A stretch of DNA of 48,145 nt from an uncultured Halomonas sp. (GTDB lineage Bacteria; Pseudomonadota; Gammaproteobacteria; Pseudomonadales; Halomonadaceae). The notes under the pieces were generated by a model that had not been told where the DNA came from, searched no databases, and worked only from the letters and a program-made list of their open reading frames with translations. Positions 27,357 to 36,980 of the stretch are shown here, one piece after another. The stretch spans positions 1-48,145 of the forward strand of contig NZ_CANLTC010000022.1 in assembly GCF_947493865.1 (NCBI RefSeq). The letters run 5' to 3'. The translations under genes and the position numbers were made by a program. How positions within the stretch are numbered: position 1 is the stretch's first letter; each line of letters opens with the position of its first letter.

Positions 27357-28303
27357 AAAGGCGCCAGGCAGGGGCCGGCCTGGTCGAATTGATGATATCC
27401 CTGGTGCTGGGATTATTGATCAGCGCACTGGCGATGCAGATGTTCATGACCTCGCGGGCGAGCGTTTCGAATCAGGAAGCCCTGTCATTTTTGCAGGAGT
27501 CCGCCCGCTATGTGTCCTATCGTCTGCAGCCGATGATGCGCAATATTGGCTATGCGGGATGTGCTGGCAATAATCTTTATATAGACCCCAAGTTAAAAAA
27601 TCCCCCGTATAACCTTGAGTTTCCCATGGGTGGGAAAGAACGTACACATCGTGGCCTCTCCTACTGGAACATGACCTTCGCTTTTGCCGATAAGGAGGCT
27701 GGAGTAATTCCGCTTACCGACAGTATGGATAGTTTGAGCGGGCCACTCAAGGTGGAAAGTAACGATGTGACGGCGTTGCTTGATGATGATGGCGACTTGG
27801 TAGAGGATATCGCCTTGGTAAGCGACTGTTTAAATAGCGATATGTTTATTATAAATAAAATTACCGATGGAAGCATTTATCCCGATCCAGATACAGGTTT
27901 GAATAATCTTTATGGCAGTGGTTCCTCCTCAGTTAGCAACGTATATCCCGTAAAGGCCTGGGAGCTGCGCTTGGAAGATCAAGGCGACAGCGAGAAGGTT
28001 CGTTCACTTTATCTGGATAGAGTCGGGGCTGATTTTCTGGCTGAGGAAATAGCCTCGGGCGTTACAGACTTCGTAATTACTTTCAGCCTGGACACGGATG
28101 GCGATGGACAGGTGGATACGCTCAACAAAGCAGCAAGTTCGATGACAGATGATGATTGGAAAAAGGTACGCCGCATCGAAATCGCCTTGACGCTGCAGAG
28201 TCAACCTGGTGCGGTGTCCGGCGGCCCCAATCAAGGGCGCCTTGAGCGTACCTTCAATCTGACTTTCACACCACGCAACCTACAGTTGGCGGGAGAAGAT
28301 TGA
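27353..28303 (+). CDS. pilW: Type IV pilus minor pilin PilW
   Basis: A 316-residue minor pilin with cleavage motif RQAGA-GLVELMISLVLGLLISALAM. The globular part includes ARYVSYRLQPMMRNIGYAGCAGN, the usual PilW block, and ends RLERTFNLTFTPRNLQL. Around residue 248 it has an EF-hand-like loop, DTDGDGQVD, and another acidic stretch, DDDGDLVED, at about 143; calcium binding is inference. Codon use and base composition become AT-rich from about 27580 onward. It starts inside the pilV stop (ATGA). Confidence 0.9.
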   Translation: MKRRQAGAGLVELMISLVLGLLISALAMQMFMTSRASVSNQEALSFLQESARYVSYRLQPMMRNIGYAGCAGNNLYIDPKLKNPPYNLEFPMGGKERTHRGLSYWNMTFAFADKEAGVIPLTDSMDSLSGPLKVESNDVTALLDDDGDLVEDIALVSDCLNSDMFIINKITDGSIYPDPDTGLNNLYGSGSSSVSNVYPVKAWELRLEDQGDSEKVRSLYLDRVGADFLAEEIASGVTDFVITFSLDTDGDGQVDTLNKAASSMTDDDWKKVRRIEIALTLQSQPGAVSGGPNQGRLERTFNLTFTPRNLQLAGED

Positions 28304-28860
28304 TGTCATCGCGCGGTACGCATCCTAGGGCACAACAAGGCGCTGCCTTGCTTGTGGTATTGGTGATGCTGGCGGCGGTCGGTCTGCTGGCGGTCATCGG
28401 TGCCGAGGACTCTCAGCTACAGGCTAAAATGAGTCTCAATAGCCGCCATTACGAACAGGCCTATAACAATGCCGAAAGTACGTTGGTGATCGCCGAGAAA
28501 ACACTATCAGATAATCTCAAGAACGGAACCTGGCAAGTGGAGAGTAGCTTCGATAAAGAATTGGGGTTGCTGAACCGAAGTGGTGGAAGCATCTCGTTCA
28601 ATCCAGCTGACCGCGACGAGATGCTCGAAAATGGGATTGAGGTAAAAGAGAAGGGCATCGTTCTAGGCGCTTATGTAATCGAGTACCTGGGTGAAGTAAA
28701 TATAGGTGATGCCGTAGTAAATCAGACCAACGCTGAAAATGCCGCTGTTAAACCATCAAAAGAAATATTTCGCATCAACGCATTGGGCAGTGCCGGCATC
28801 AATGGTTCTTCCTGGGCGGTAGTGCAAAGTGAAATCCAGCTCGACCTTTCTTATTACTAG
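28303..28860 (+). CDS. pilX: Type IV pilus assembly protein PilX
   Basis: A 185-residue minor pilin-like protein. The N-terminal motif is RAQQGAALLVVLVMLAAVGLLAVIGAEDSQLQAKMS, where the usual Glu5 is missing, as is typical of PilX/GspK-type subunits. The next segment, YEQAYNNAESTLVIAEK, also fits PilX. The start is ATG 28303, sharing a base with the pilW stop (TGATG). AT-rich centre like its neighbours. 11 bases before pilY1. Confidence 0.88.
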   Translation: MSSRGTHPRAQQGAALLVVLVMLAAVGLLAVIGAEDSQLQAKMSLNSRHYEQAYNNAESTLVIAEKTLSDNLKNGTWQVESSFDKELGLLNRSGGSISFNPADRDEMLENGIEVKEKGIVLGAYVIEYLGEVNIGDAVVNQTNAENAAVKPSKEIFRINALGSAGINGSSWAVVQSEIQLDLSYY

Positions 28861-28871
28861 GAGTAACCGGT

Positions 28872-31800
28872 ATGCGCTTTAGGTTAAGTGTCGCCTTGTG
28901 TCTTTGGGCACCTACTTGCCTGGCTGCTCCTGGATTGATTGCCCAGTCCCCCGTCATCGAGGCTACCGGCGTACAGCCCAATATTCTTCTGATTCTTGAT
29001 GATTCGGGGAGCATGGATTGGGAAGATACCCTGAATAAAGGTGTGGAGAGCCTTGGTCTACAGCCAACTTCATCATATTTGCAGAGTACGAAAATATTTA
29101 GTCTTGGAAAGAAAAGATGGGAAATAAATAACTTCAATAGATATGGCTTTGAAACCCATGCTGATATTGCCACATGCCGCGGCTTCAATGTCCTCGCCTA
29201 TGATCCTGACGTCAGCTATAAACCTTGGCCGGGTCATGCTGATAAAACCGCTGAAGGTCTTGAAAGACTTTACTATCTTCGTTGGGATGACGATGGTAAC
29301 GGCGAGTATGATGTTGGAGAATGCGGTTATGATACTAGAAAAGTTAAATTTAAATTGGATGATAGACATAAAGTCGATGTGAGTGACATGGATGACTTGC
29401 AGAAGACCAATTATGCCAATTGGTTCCACTATTACCGGGATCGTATGAAAGTCGCTAAAACGGCTTTTTCGGGTATCGTTGTCGAAAGCAATGCACGAGT
29501 TGGTCTTAGCACCATTCATCAGCGTAACGAGCAGAATATAGACGACATTTTAAAAGACAGTCATCGCCAGAACCTTGTCGACAGTATCTTGATGGCCGAG
29601 GCTGAAGGCGGTACACCATTGCGCTGGTCGTTGAGAAGAGCGGGAGAGTATTTCAGAGGTAATGATTCTCCCATTCTGAGTGCCGATGAAGGCGGTATGT
29701 GCCAACAGAACTACGCGGTACTGATGACCGATGGTTATTGGAACGGTTTTTCTCCCTGGGTGGGAAATGCCGATGGCCGGGGCGGTGCCTGGGTGCGCCC
29801 GAGCGATCATGATAATTATTCGAATACGCTGGCCGACGTGGCCATGAAGTATTACCAGACCGATCTGGCTCCCCATCTGGAAGACCTTGTGCCTATCGTG
29901 CCGGGCGTGGATGAAAACCAGGCCCAACATCTCGTGACCTATACGGTAGGTTTTGGGGTCAATGGTACTATCGAGAATGACCCCGAGGATCCTGATGCAA
30001 CCTTCGATTGGCCCTGGCCGGAAAGAGATACCCTTACCACCATCGACGATCTGCGTCATGCGGCCTGGAATTCCCGTGGCAAGTTCCTCAACGCGGCCGA
30101 CCCAAAGGCGTTGATCGATGCACTGAATAACGTCGCGCGAGATATCGCGGCGCGCTCAGCAAGTACCGGGGGCCTTGCGGTCAGCCGCACCTCGGTAGGA
30201 ACCGATGCCACCTTGATTCAGACGGTCTACGACCCGGCAACCTGGAAAGGCGACGTGGTTGCGCGCCAGTTCGATGACAAGGGAAAACTCAGTGCCGATC
30301 CCTTATGGTCGCTTTCCCAGCAGTTGGCGAGCCAGAAGGCGCTGCATGAAAAACGCACTATCTGGACGATCAACCCCTCCGCAAATCCTGTCGATCGTGT
30401 CTTTGAATTCAAGGCCAATCAAATCGGCAGGTTTAGCCAAACCCAGCTTCTTGATCTGACGGCATTCTTCGATAACGGCTCATCAGTTACAAACAATGAA
30501 ATCCAGGCGCTGATCGACTATTTAAAAGGTGATGCCAAATCCGAAGGCACCCGGTTTCGTGCCCGCAATGGCAACTATCTAGGAGATATCGTTCACTCAT
30601 CGCCCGCCATCGTGGGCGCGCCGACCCGTTACTACGATGACGATGTCGCCAGTGCGAAGCACTCGGCCTTTCGCACTGCCTACAAGAACCGGGAAGCCAT
30701 GGTGTATGTGGGTGCCAACGATGGCATGCTGCATGCCATCGACATGACCAGTGGCAAGGAGGTCTTCGCCTTCATGCCCCATGGTGTATTCAGCACCGAG
30801 CCAGGCAGTGGCGTACACCAGTTGGCTCGCAAGGACTATGTGCATCGCTACTACGTCGATGCCTCGCCAATGGCGCGTGACGCCTATGTCAAGTTCCCGG
30901 AAGAAGAACGGGCGAGCTGGCACACCTTGTTGCTGGGTGGGCTCGGTGCCGGTGGCAAATCAGTGTACCTGCTGGATGTCACGGATCCTGAGCGGTTCGA
31001 TAAGCCCGAAAATGTCATCAAATGGGAGTTCTTCCACCCGGACCTTGGCTACAGCTTCAGCGATGTACAGGTTGCCAAGCTCGATGATGGCAACTGGTAT
31101 GCAATCTTCGGCAACGGCTACAACGCCGACAGCGATGGCAGGGCCAAGCTATTCATTGTCGATCTTGCTGACCCTTCGCAATACGCGCTGTTGGACACCG
31201 GCGTCGGTCACAACAATGCTGGAACCTGTGTCGCTGCCGGCAGCGACTGCAACGGTCTGTCGAGCCCTGAAGTGGCGGATCTCGATGCCGACGGCGTTGT
31301 CGACTGGGTTTATGCCGGCGATCTTCACGGAAATGTCTGGACCTTCGATCTGCGTGATTTCGACCTGACAGCAAACGGTAGCGACGATGTGAATCGTCTG
31401 TTCCAGTCCTGTGCCACGCCGCTGAGTGCAACATCGCCAAACTGCGCCCTGGAGCACCGCCAACCGATCACCACCCGGGTGGCGGTGGCGCGTAACGGTG
31501 TTCTCGACAGCACCCTGGATGCGCCTAATCTCAATGTCTATTGGGGCACCGGCCAACTGCTCAGTTTGCAGGATAAAAACGATAAGCCCCAAGCCTTCTA
31601 TAGCGTACTGCACAAGGGCGATGGTGAGCGTCGTTATCACGACGACCTCGAAAAACAGAGTTTCACCGCGCTTTCCGGCGTTAGCGATGCCCGCACCGTA
31701 ACCGGAAGTCGTGTGGACTACTCCAGTAAAAATGATGCGAGTCGATATGGGTGGTATCTGCCCTTTGCCGAAGCCGGTGAACGATTGATCGTAACGCCGG

Positions 31801-32192
31801 CGATACGCGGCGATCTGGTGCTGTTCAACACTACCGTGCCAGGCGCGGGGGGGATCTGTACCGCTGGTGGCAGCGGTTGGCTGAACGCGGTCAGCCTGCG
31901 CGATGGCATTGCGCCGCTACGTTCGGGGTCGAACGCCATTCAGCAGGTATTCGATTACAACCAGGATGGTACGGTCGATGGGGCCGATGATGTGAATGAC
32001 AACCTGGTGTTGTCCATCAAGCTCAGTGGTGAACCTACGGCGCCAGCGTTCCACGAGGATAACGTGCTGACAAGCGAAGGCGGGGCCGAAAATATTATCG
32101 GGATGGGACTAGAAGACGATGGTCGTCCACCTCGGCCATCCGATGACGGCAGCAATGCTCGGTGGCGCAGTGCCTGGTATCAGTTGCGTTGA
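28872..32192 (+). CDS. pilY1: Type IV pilus tip adhesin / assembly factor PilY1
   Basis: Large secreted tip protein, 1106 residues, with a signal peptide (MRFRLSVALCLWAPTCLA|AP). The N-terminal part has a von Willebrand A-like region with MIDAS motif LDDSGSM (about residues 42-48) and NYAVLMTDGYWNGF. The C-terminal part is the PilY1 beta-propeller, beginning near GNYLGDIVHSSPAIVGAP (about residue 560). Calcium-type loops are visible: DLDADGVVD (about 803) and DYNQDGTVDGADD (about 1029). PilY1 controls pilus extension and adhesion in Pseudomonas. Codons for the N-terminal third are AT-rich relative to the C-terminal two thirds, suggesting that the vWA part has been exchanged. SD is GGAGTAACCGGT before ATG 28872. 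Confidence 0.93.
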   Translation: MRFRLSVALCLWAPTCLAAPGLIAQSPVIEATGVQPNILLILDDSGSMDWEDTLNKGVESLGLQPTSSYLQSTKIFSLGKKRWEINNFNRYGFETHADIATCRGFNVLAYDPDVSYKPWPGHADKTAEGLERLYYLRWDDDGNGEYDVGECGYDTRKVKFKLDDRHKVDVSDMDDLQKTNYANWFHYYRDRMKVAKTAFSGIVVESNARVGLSTIHQRNEQNIDDILKDSHRQNLVDSILMAEAEGGTPLRWSLRRAGEYFRGNDSPILSADEGGMCQQNYAVLMTDGYWNGFSPWVGNADGRGGAWVRPSDHDNYSNTLADVAMKYYQTDLAPHLEDLVPIVPGVDENQAQHLVTYTVGFGVNGTIENDPEDPDATFDWPWPERDTLTTIDDLRHAAWNSRGKFLNAADPKALIDALNNVARDIAARSASTGGLAVSRTSVGTDATLIQTVYDPATWKGDVVARQFDDKGKLSADPLWSLSQQLASQKALHEKRTIWTINPSANPVDRVFEFKANQIGRFSQTQLLDLTAFFDNGSSVTNNEIQALIDYLKGDAKSEGTRFRARNGNYLGDIVHSSPAIVGAPTRYYDDDVASAKHSAFRTAYKNREAMVYVGANDGMLHAIDMTSGKEVFAFMPHGVFSTEPGSGVHQLARKDYVHRYYVDASPMARDAYVKFPEEERASWHTLLLGGLGAGGKSVYLLDVTDPERFDKPENVIKWEFFHPDLGYSFSDVQVAKLDDGNWYAIFGNGYNADSDGRAKLFIVDLADPSQYALLDTGVGHNNAGTCVAAGSDCNGLSSPEVADLDADGVVDWVYAGDLHGNVWTFDLRDFDLTANGSDDVNRLFQSCATPLSATSPNCALEHRQPITTRVAVARNGVLDSTLDAPNLNVYWGTGQLLSLQDKNDKPQAFYSVLHKGDGERRYHDDLEKQSFTALSGVSDARTVTGSRVDYSSKNDASRYGWYLPFAEAGERLIVTPAIRGDLVLFNTTVPGAGGICTAGGSGWLNAVSLRDGIAPLRSGSNAIQQVFDYNQDGTVDGADDVNDNLVLSIKLSGEPTAPAFHEDNVLTSEGGAENIIGMGLEDDGRPPRPSDDGSNARWRSAWYQLR

Positions 32193-32202
32193 GGAGAAGA
32201 AA

Positions 32203-32520
32203 ATGAAGCAGCTCAAACGGCTTTTGGTCACTCTAGCGATGAGCGGGTTGGGCATGATGACGACATCCGCAAGCGCCCAGTCGTTCTTGCATCAGACCTG
32301 GGAGCGAGAAGGCATCGTGCAGGGGGTCGATCTAGGCGGCCAGGTACTGATATCGGATTCGCTATTCGTTGTGCCCCTCGATGCCAAGTTGTATCGCCGT
32401 GATGGCAAGTCGATGCGCATTGGCGATCTGCGCGTGGGGGATCGGGTGCGCTACGTCTCTCAAGGCGCGCCCCAGAAGCTGATCAGTCTGCAACGCCTCG
32501 ACCAGAAGGTAACGCAATGA
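32203..32520 (+). CDS. pilY2: PilY2-like small periplasmic pilus protein
   Basis: A 105-residue protein with a signal peptide ([26 protein letters not shown]) and a compact domain with [35 protein letters not shown]. Position between pilY1 and pilE is that of pilY2 in Pseudomonas, and the length matches. The start is ATG 32203 with GAGGAGAAGAAA upstream. It overlaps pilE by ATGA (32517-32520). Called by position and general shape more than by clear motif identity. Confidence 0.7.
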   Translation: MKQLKRLLVTLAMSGLGMMTTSASAQSFLHQTWEREGIVQGVDLGGQVLISDSLFVVPLDAKLYRRDGKSMRIGDLRVGDRVRYVSQGAPQKLISLQRLDQKVTQ

Positions 32521-32963
32521 ATACCCAGCATCGAAACCAAGGTTTTACCCTGATCGAACTGATGATCGTGGTGGCGATCGTCGGCGTCCTGGCATCGATC
32601 GCCTATCCGAGCTATCACTCCTATGTCGAGCGCTCTAGGCGCGGCGATGCCACCACCGGATTGTTGAGCCTGGCGCAAGCCCAGGAGCGCTTCATGTCAC
32701 GCTGCGGCGAGTACGCCTCCAGGCTTGAGGGTAGTAGTGATTGCAGTGATACGGACCCGGGGCTGGGCCTGAGCGATGCCTTGAGCGAAGAGGGGTTCTA
32801 TGCGTTCTCGATGAACGCCACGCTGGCGAGCTATACCCTGACGGCGACGCCACGGGGGAGCCAGGCCAGCGACGAGCAATGCCAGCGGATAACGCTAAAC
32901 CATCTTGGCATTCGTACCGCCCAGAATGACAAGGGCGAGAGCACCCGAGACACCTGCTGGTAA
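32517..32963 (+). CDS. pilE: Type IV pilus minor pilin PilE
   Basis: A 148-residue type IV pilin-like protein with the motif [28 protein letters not shown], Glu5 present and typical of PilE/PilA. The second half, [30 protein letters not shown]..., is standard for the family, and the C-terminal Cys residues (EQCQ, DTCW) could form the D-region disulfide. Last gene of the operon, converging on the PP0621-like gene at 33006 with no visible terminator. It is a minor component rather than the major pilin, by position. Confidence 0.9.
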   Translation: MNTQHRNQGFTLIELMIVVAIVGVLASIAYPSYHSYVERSRRGDATTGLLSLAQAQERFMSRCGEYASRLEGSSDCSDTDPGLGLSDALSEEGFYAFSMNATLASYTLTATPRGSQASDEQCQRITLNHLGIRTAQNDKGESTRDTCW

Positions 32964-33005
32964 GCTGGTAAGTTGGGCCTTGATTGCATCTCCAGGTCGG
33001 TACGA

Positions 33006-33266
33006 TCAGCCATGAGATGGTGGTTTCTGTTCCAGGAACTTGTCGCGATGCTCGGGGCTGCAGAACCATTGATCGCCCTGACGTACTGCATCGTTCTCGG
33101 GCAGATGCACTCGGCAATAGCCACAACGTACCATCTGACCATCATCGAGGCGTCGAGACTGGTCGGTATCACGTTCCAGCTGCCATTCCCGGTACATGCG
33201 ATACAGCTTGAGACCCGCCCAGAACAGCACCACAAAAATGATCACGCGTATGATCAAAAGGTTCAT
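33006..33266 (-). CDS. PP0621-family small membrane protein
   Basis: An 86-residue protein with one N-terminal membrane helix (MNLLIIRVIIFVVLFWAGLKLY) and a cytoplasmic zinc-ribbon-like part: MVRCGYCRVHLPENDAV...WFCSPEHRDKF, with CxxC and a C-x-x-x-H that could bind zinc. This pattern matches the PP0621 family of Pseudomonas, whose function is unknown. The start is ATG 33266. It is divergent from nadE. Confidence 0.8.
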   Translation of the reverse strand: MNLLIIRVIIFVVLFWAGLKLYRMYREWQLERDTDQSRRLDDGQMVRCGYCRVHLPENDAVRQGDQWFCSPEHRDKFLEQKPPSHG

Positions 33267-33390
33267 CCTCTGACTCCCCAGGTAGCCGGCAGGCGCTTTG
33301 CCTCAGCGCAGACCTTGCGGGACAATGTGTAGTAAGGGTGACAGTGTAAAGCCCCTATCCGTTTCAGCCAATTCAAGGAAGTGAATCGCC

Positions 33391-35022
33391 ATGCAAGACC
33401 TGACGCTGGTCATGGCCCAACTGGACCCACTGGTGGGCGATATTCCCGGTAATGCCGAGCTTGCCATCGAGACGGTGCGCGAGGCGAGCATCGAGCACAA
33501 GGCGGATGTGGTGGTACTGCCGGAACTGTTTCTGACTGGCTACCCGCCTGAAGACCTGCTGCTGCGCGATGCTCTGGAGAATCGGCTGGATGCGGCACGT
33601 CGCCGCATGGCCAAGAAGATGGTGCGCGATGTCATGGTGATCGTCGGCTATCCCGGGCGCCGCAAGAAGGGGTATTACAATCTGGCCGGTGTGCTCTACA
33701 ACGGTGAATGGATTGGCGAATATGCCAAACAGGCGCTGCCCAACTATCTGGTTTTCGACGAACAACGCTATTTCAAGTCGGGCCGCCAGCCGCTGGTGAT
33801 CGAGCACAAGGGTGCGCGGCTGGGCATCCTGATTTGCGAGGATATCTGGGAGGGCAAGCCGGTGCGCAAGGCCTGCGACGCCGGCGCGGATATTCTGGTG
33901 ACTCTGAACGCCTCGCCCTTTCATCAGAACAAACCCGACGAGCGTCTTGCGCTGTTTGCCGATTTGGCCAAGACCACCCAGCGCCCACTGGTTTACGTCA
34001 ATCAGATCGGCGGGCAGGACGACCTGGTATTCGATGGCGGCTCGCTTGTGGTGAGTGCAGAAGGCGATCTGCGGGTGCGAGCCCCCCACTGGCAGGTCGG
34101 GTTGATGCCGGTTCGCTTCGTCAAGAATGGCGATCACTGGAATCCCGAGGCAGGTGAATGCGAACCGCTGGGTGACGATGAGGATAATCTTTACTGCGCC
34201 TTGATCACGGGGCTGCGGGATTATGTCAATAAAAGCGGTTTTCAAGGGGTGGTGCTCGGGCTTTCCGGAGGCATCGATTCCGCCCTGTCGCTGGCCATCG
34301 CCGTGGATGCCTTGGGGCCAGAACGGGTGCAGGCAGTGATGATGCCTTATCACTACACTGCCGATATCTCCCGGGATGACGCGGCGGAGCAGGCGCGCCT
34401 GCTCGGTGTGCAGTATGACGTGATGCCGATTGCACCGATGGTCGAGGCCTTCACCGAGACCCTGGCGGAGAGCTTCGCCGGTAGCGAACAGGATACCACC
34501 GAGGAAAATCTGCAGTCGCGCTGTCGTGGTGTGCTGCTCATGGCCATTTCCAACAAGAAGGGCCTGATGGTGCTGACCACCGGCAACAAGAGCGAGATGG
34601 CGGTAGGATACGCCACGCTCTACGGCGACATGGTGGGCGGCTACAACGCCTTGAAGGATGTCTACAAGACCTGGGTCTATCGTCTGGCCAAATGGCGCAA
34701 CACCCAGGGGTTGGCTATCCCTGAGCGTGTCATTACACGTCCGCCTTCGGCGGAGCTGGCGCCGGATCAGCAGGATAGCGATTCTCTCCCTGGTTACGAC
34801 GTTCTCGATGCGATTCTCGAACGCTACATCGAAAGGGACATGAGCGCCGAGGCCATTATCGAGGCAGGGTTTACCGAGGAAGATGTCTATCGGGTGGTGA
34901 AGCTGGTCGATCGCAGTGAGTACAAGCGCCGTCAGGCGCCTCTAGGCGTGCGGGTGACGTCCCGTGGCTTCGGTCGTGACCGGCGTTATCCGGTCGTCAA
35001 TGGCTGGCAACCAGGTGAGTGA
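33391..35022 (+). CDS. nadE: Glutamine-dependent NAD+ synthetase
   Basis: Final step of NAD synthesis, amidating deamido-NAD with ammonia from glutamine; 543 residues, the two-domain form. N-terminal nitrilase-type glutaminase domain with the catalytic triad in VVLPELFLTGY (Glu), EYAKQALPNY (Lys) and LICEDIW (Cys). C-terminal synthetase domain with the PP-loop GLSGGIDSALS (about residue 291) and MVLTTGNKSEMAVGY. Start ATG 33391 follows AAGGA at about 11 bases. It ends with a symmetrical terminator shared with bamD. Confidence 0.96.
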   Translation: MQDLTLVMAQLDPLVGDIPGNAELAIETVREASIEHKADVVVLPELFLTGYPPEDLLLRDALENRLDAARRRMAKKMVRDVMVIVGYPGRRKKGYYNLAGVLYNGEWIGEYAKQALPNYLVFDEQRYFKSGRQPLVIEHKGARLGILICEDIWEGKPVRKACDAGADILVTLNASPFHQNKPDERLALFADLAKTTQRPLVYVNQIGGQDDLVFDGGSLVVSAEGDLRVRAPHWQVGLMPVRFVKNGDHWNPEAGECEPLGDDEDNLYCALITGLRDYVNKSGFQGVVLGLSGGIDSALSLAIAVDALGPERVQAVMMPYHYTADISRDDAAEQARLLGVQYDVMPIAPMVEAFTETLAESFAGSEQDTTEENLQSRCRGVLLMAISNKKGLMVLTTGNKSEMAVGYATLYGDMVGGYNALKDVYKTWVYRLAKWRNTQGLAIPERVITRPPSAELAPDQQDSDSLPGYDVLDAILERYIERDMSAEAIIEAGFTEEDVYRVVKLVDRSEYKRRQAPLGVRVTSRGFGRDRRYPVVNGWQPGE

Positions 35023-35046
35023 GTAATGCCTGAATTGCGGCTCGAT

Positions 35047-35078
35047 CAAGAACCCCTGCCAATCGGCAGGGGTTCTTG
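35047..35078. terminator. Bidirectional terminator between nadE and bamD
   Basis: A perfect 14-base stem, CAAGAACCCCTGCC (35047-35060) with GGCAGGGGTTCTTG (35065-35078), and AATC as loop. It lies between converging genes and should work in both directions, though a T run is weak. Confidence 0.88.
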
Positions 35079-35111
35079 GTTCAAGGCATTGCTGAAGATG
35101 CTGGCAGGGTA

Positions 35112-35909
35112 TCAACCAGCGAGACTGAGCGGTTTGGCGTCCACATGCACCGGCTCGAAGGTACGCCCATCCAGCCGCTCGTTGTCTGGATCGTTCTCGA
35201 TCAGGGTCGCCAATACTTCCCGGGCGCGGTCGCGCATGTCCATGCCCAGATAGCCTTCCACCATGACTGCCAGAGCATCCCGGGTGGCAGTGGATTGCGG
35301 GTAGTGCTCGATGACCCAGCGGCCGCGTTCGATGGCGGCAACATACGCGCCCTTGCGCAGATAGAAGTCGGCCACCTGCAGTTCGTTGCGTGCGATCACG
35401 TTACGCAGGTAGATGATGCGTTGTCGCGCATCCGGGGCGTAGGCGCTATCCGGATAACGCCGCACCAGTTCGCCAAAATCGACATAGGCATCCCGGGACG
35501 CGCCGAGATCGCGCTTGGAAATATCGATCATGCCCAGGCTTTCGAGACTGAAACGCCCTGCCTGGTAGGCAGCCAGGCCGCGCAGGTAATAGGCATAGTC
35601 GACCTGGGGATGGTCCGGGTGCAAGCGAATGAAGCGGCTGGCAGCGGCGCGGGCGGCTTCCCAGTTGTCCACCTTGTAATAGGCGTAGATAAGTTCGAGC
35701 TGGGCTTGTTCTGCGTAGCTGCCGAAGGGAAAGCGCGTATCGAGGGCTTCGAGCTGAGTCACGGCACTGTTGTAGCGCCCTGCATCCAGTGATGTCTGGG
35801 CTTTCTGGTAGAGCTCCTGCTCCTGCAGATCCGGGGCGGCCTCGTTGCTGGCACAGCCAGCCAGCAGAGCGGCGGAAAGCAACAGGGCAGCTAGGGGAGT
35901 CGCGCGCAT
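35112..35909 (-). CDS. bamD: Outer membrane assembly lipoprotein BamD
   Basis: Essential lipoprotein of the BAM complex that inserts beta-barrel proteins into the outer membrane; about 265 residues. Signal peptide and lipobox are LSAALLAGC, giving Cys at about residue 19; then five TPR repeats (for example YNSAVTQLEALDTRFPFGSYAEQAQLELIYAYYK and SAYAPDARQRIIYLRN). The start is placed at ATG 35909, with GAGG 6 bases upstream. Divergent from rluD, the usual neighbour in gammaproteobacteria. Confidence 0.95.
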   Translation of the reverse strand: MRATPLAALLLSAALLAGCASNEAAPDLQEQELYQKAQTSLDAGRYNSAVTQLEALDTRFPFGSYAEQAQLELIYAYYKVDNWEAARAAASRFIRLHPDHPQVDYAYYLRGLAAYQAGRFSLESLGMIDISKRDLGASRDAYVDFGELVRRYPDSAYAPDARQRIIYLRNVIARNELQVADFYLRKGAYVAAIERGRWVIEHYPQSTATRDALAVMVEGYLGMDMRDRAREVLATLIENDPDNERLDGRTFEPVHVDAKPLSLAG

Positions 35910-36020
35910 CGTCATCCTCGTATCGGGCAATCTATGGTGGCCATGCTAGAATCGGCAGAATTCGGCTCACTATAAAGCAAAGCCCCGCAGGGGCGAAACG
36001 TCACAGGCCACAACAACGCT

Positions 36021-36980
36021 ATGCCAGAAACCATCCAGCGCGATGAACGAATTCCCGAGGCCATGGTAGGCATGCGGCTCGACCAGGCTGCTGCGGAACT
36101 TTTCCCCGATTTTTCTCGTGAACGCCTCAAGCATTGGATCAAGCAGGGGGAACTGGTTCTGGACGGTGCACACGCCAAACCCAAGGACAAGGTCTACGGT
36201 GGCGAGCAGTTGTCCTTGCAGGCAGTGCTCGAGGAAGAGACGCGCTGGGTGGCCCAGGCCATTGCGCTGGATATCGTATTCGAGGACGAGGATGTGCTGG
36301 TCATCAATAAGCCGCCGGGGTTGGTGGTGCATCCGGCGGCAGGCAATCCGGACGGCACCCTGCTCAATGCGGTGCTGCATCATTGTCCCGCCTTGGCCGC
36401 GATTCCTCGGGCGGGCATCGTGCACCGTCTCGACAAGGACACCAGTGGCCTGATGGTCGTCGCCAAGACCTTGCCGGCCCAGACCTCGCTGGTCGAACAG
36501 CTTCAGGCGCGCAGCGTTTCCAGGGAATACGATGCGGTGGTCATCGGTGTGATGACCGCCGGTGGCACCGTGGATGCACCGATCGGTCGTCATCCCAAGG
36601 ATCGCAAACGCCAGGCGGTCACTGCTTCGGGCAAGCCGGCGGTCACGCATTATCGGGTGGCGGAGCGCTTTCGCGGTCATACTCATGTGCGCTGCAAGCT
36701 GGAAACCGGCCGTACCCACCAGATTCGGGTGCACATGGCCTACAAGCGCTTTCCCTTGATCGGAGACGCGCTTTACAGTGGCCGTTTCAAGCTGCCCGCC
36801 GGCGCCTCGGATACCCTCAAGGAGATTCTGCGGGAGTTTCCCCGCCAGGCGCTGCACGCGCGCAAGCTGGCCTTCATTCACCCGCGTAACGGCAAGTCGA
36901 TGGCGTTTCGTGCCCAACTGCCGGATGACCTGTTGATGCTACTGGATTATCTGAGGACCGACAGTGAGGAAATGAGATGA
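36021..36980 (+). CDS. rluD: 23S rRNA pseudouridine synthase RluD
   Basis: Makes pseudouridines in helix 69 of 23S rRNA; 319 residues. An N-terminal S4-like domain (GMRLDQAAAELFPDFSRERLKHWIKQGELVLDG) precedes the synthase domain with the catalytic Asp in HRLDKDTSGLMVVAKT (about residue 140) and GRTHQIRVHMA. The ATG at 36021 has no clear ribosome site. It overlaps pgeF by ATGA at 36977-36980. Confidence 0.95.
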   Translation: MPETIQRDERIPEAMVGMRLDQAAAELFPDFSRERLKHWIKQGELVLDGAHAKPKDKVYGGEQLSLQAVLEEETRWVAQAIALDIVFEDEDVLVINKPPGLVVHPAAGNPDGTLLNAVLHHCPALAAIPRAGIVHRLDKDTSGLMVVAKTLPAQTSLVEQLQARSVSREYDAVVIGVMTAGGTVDAPIGRHPKDRKRQAVTASGKPAVTHYRVAERFRGHTHVRCKLETGRTHQIRVHMAYKRFPLIGDALYSGRFKLPAGASDTLKEILREFPRQALHARKLAFIHPRNGKSMAFRAQLPDDLLMLLDYLRTDSEEMR

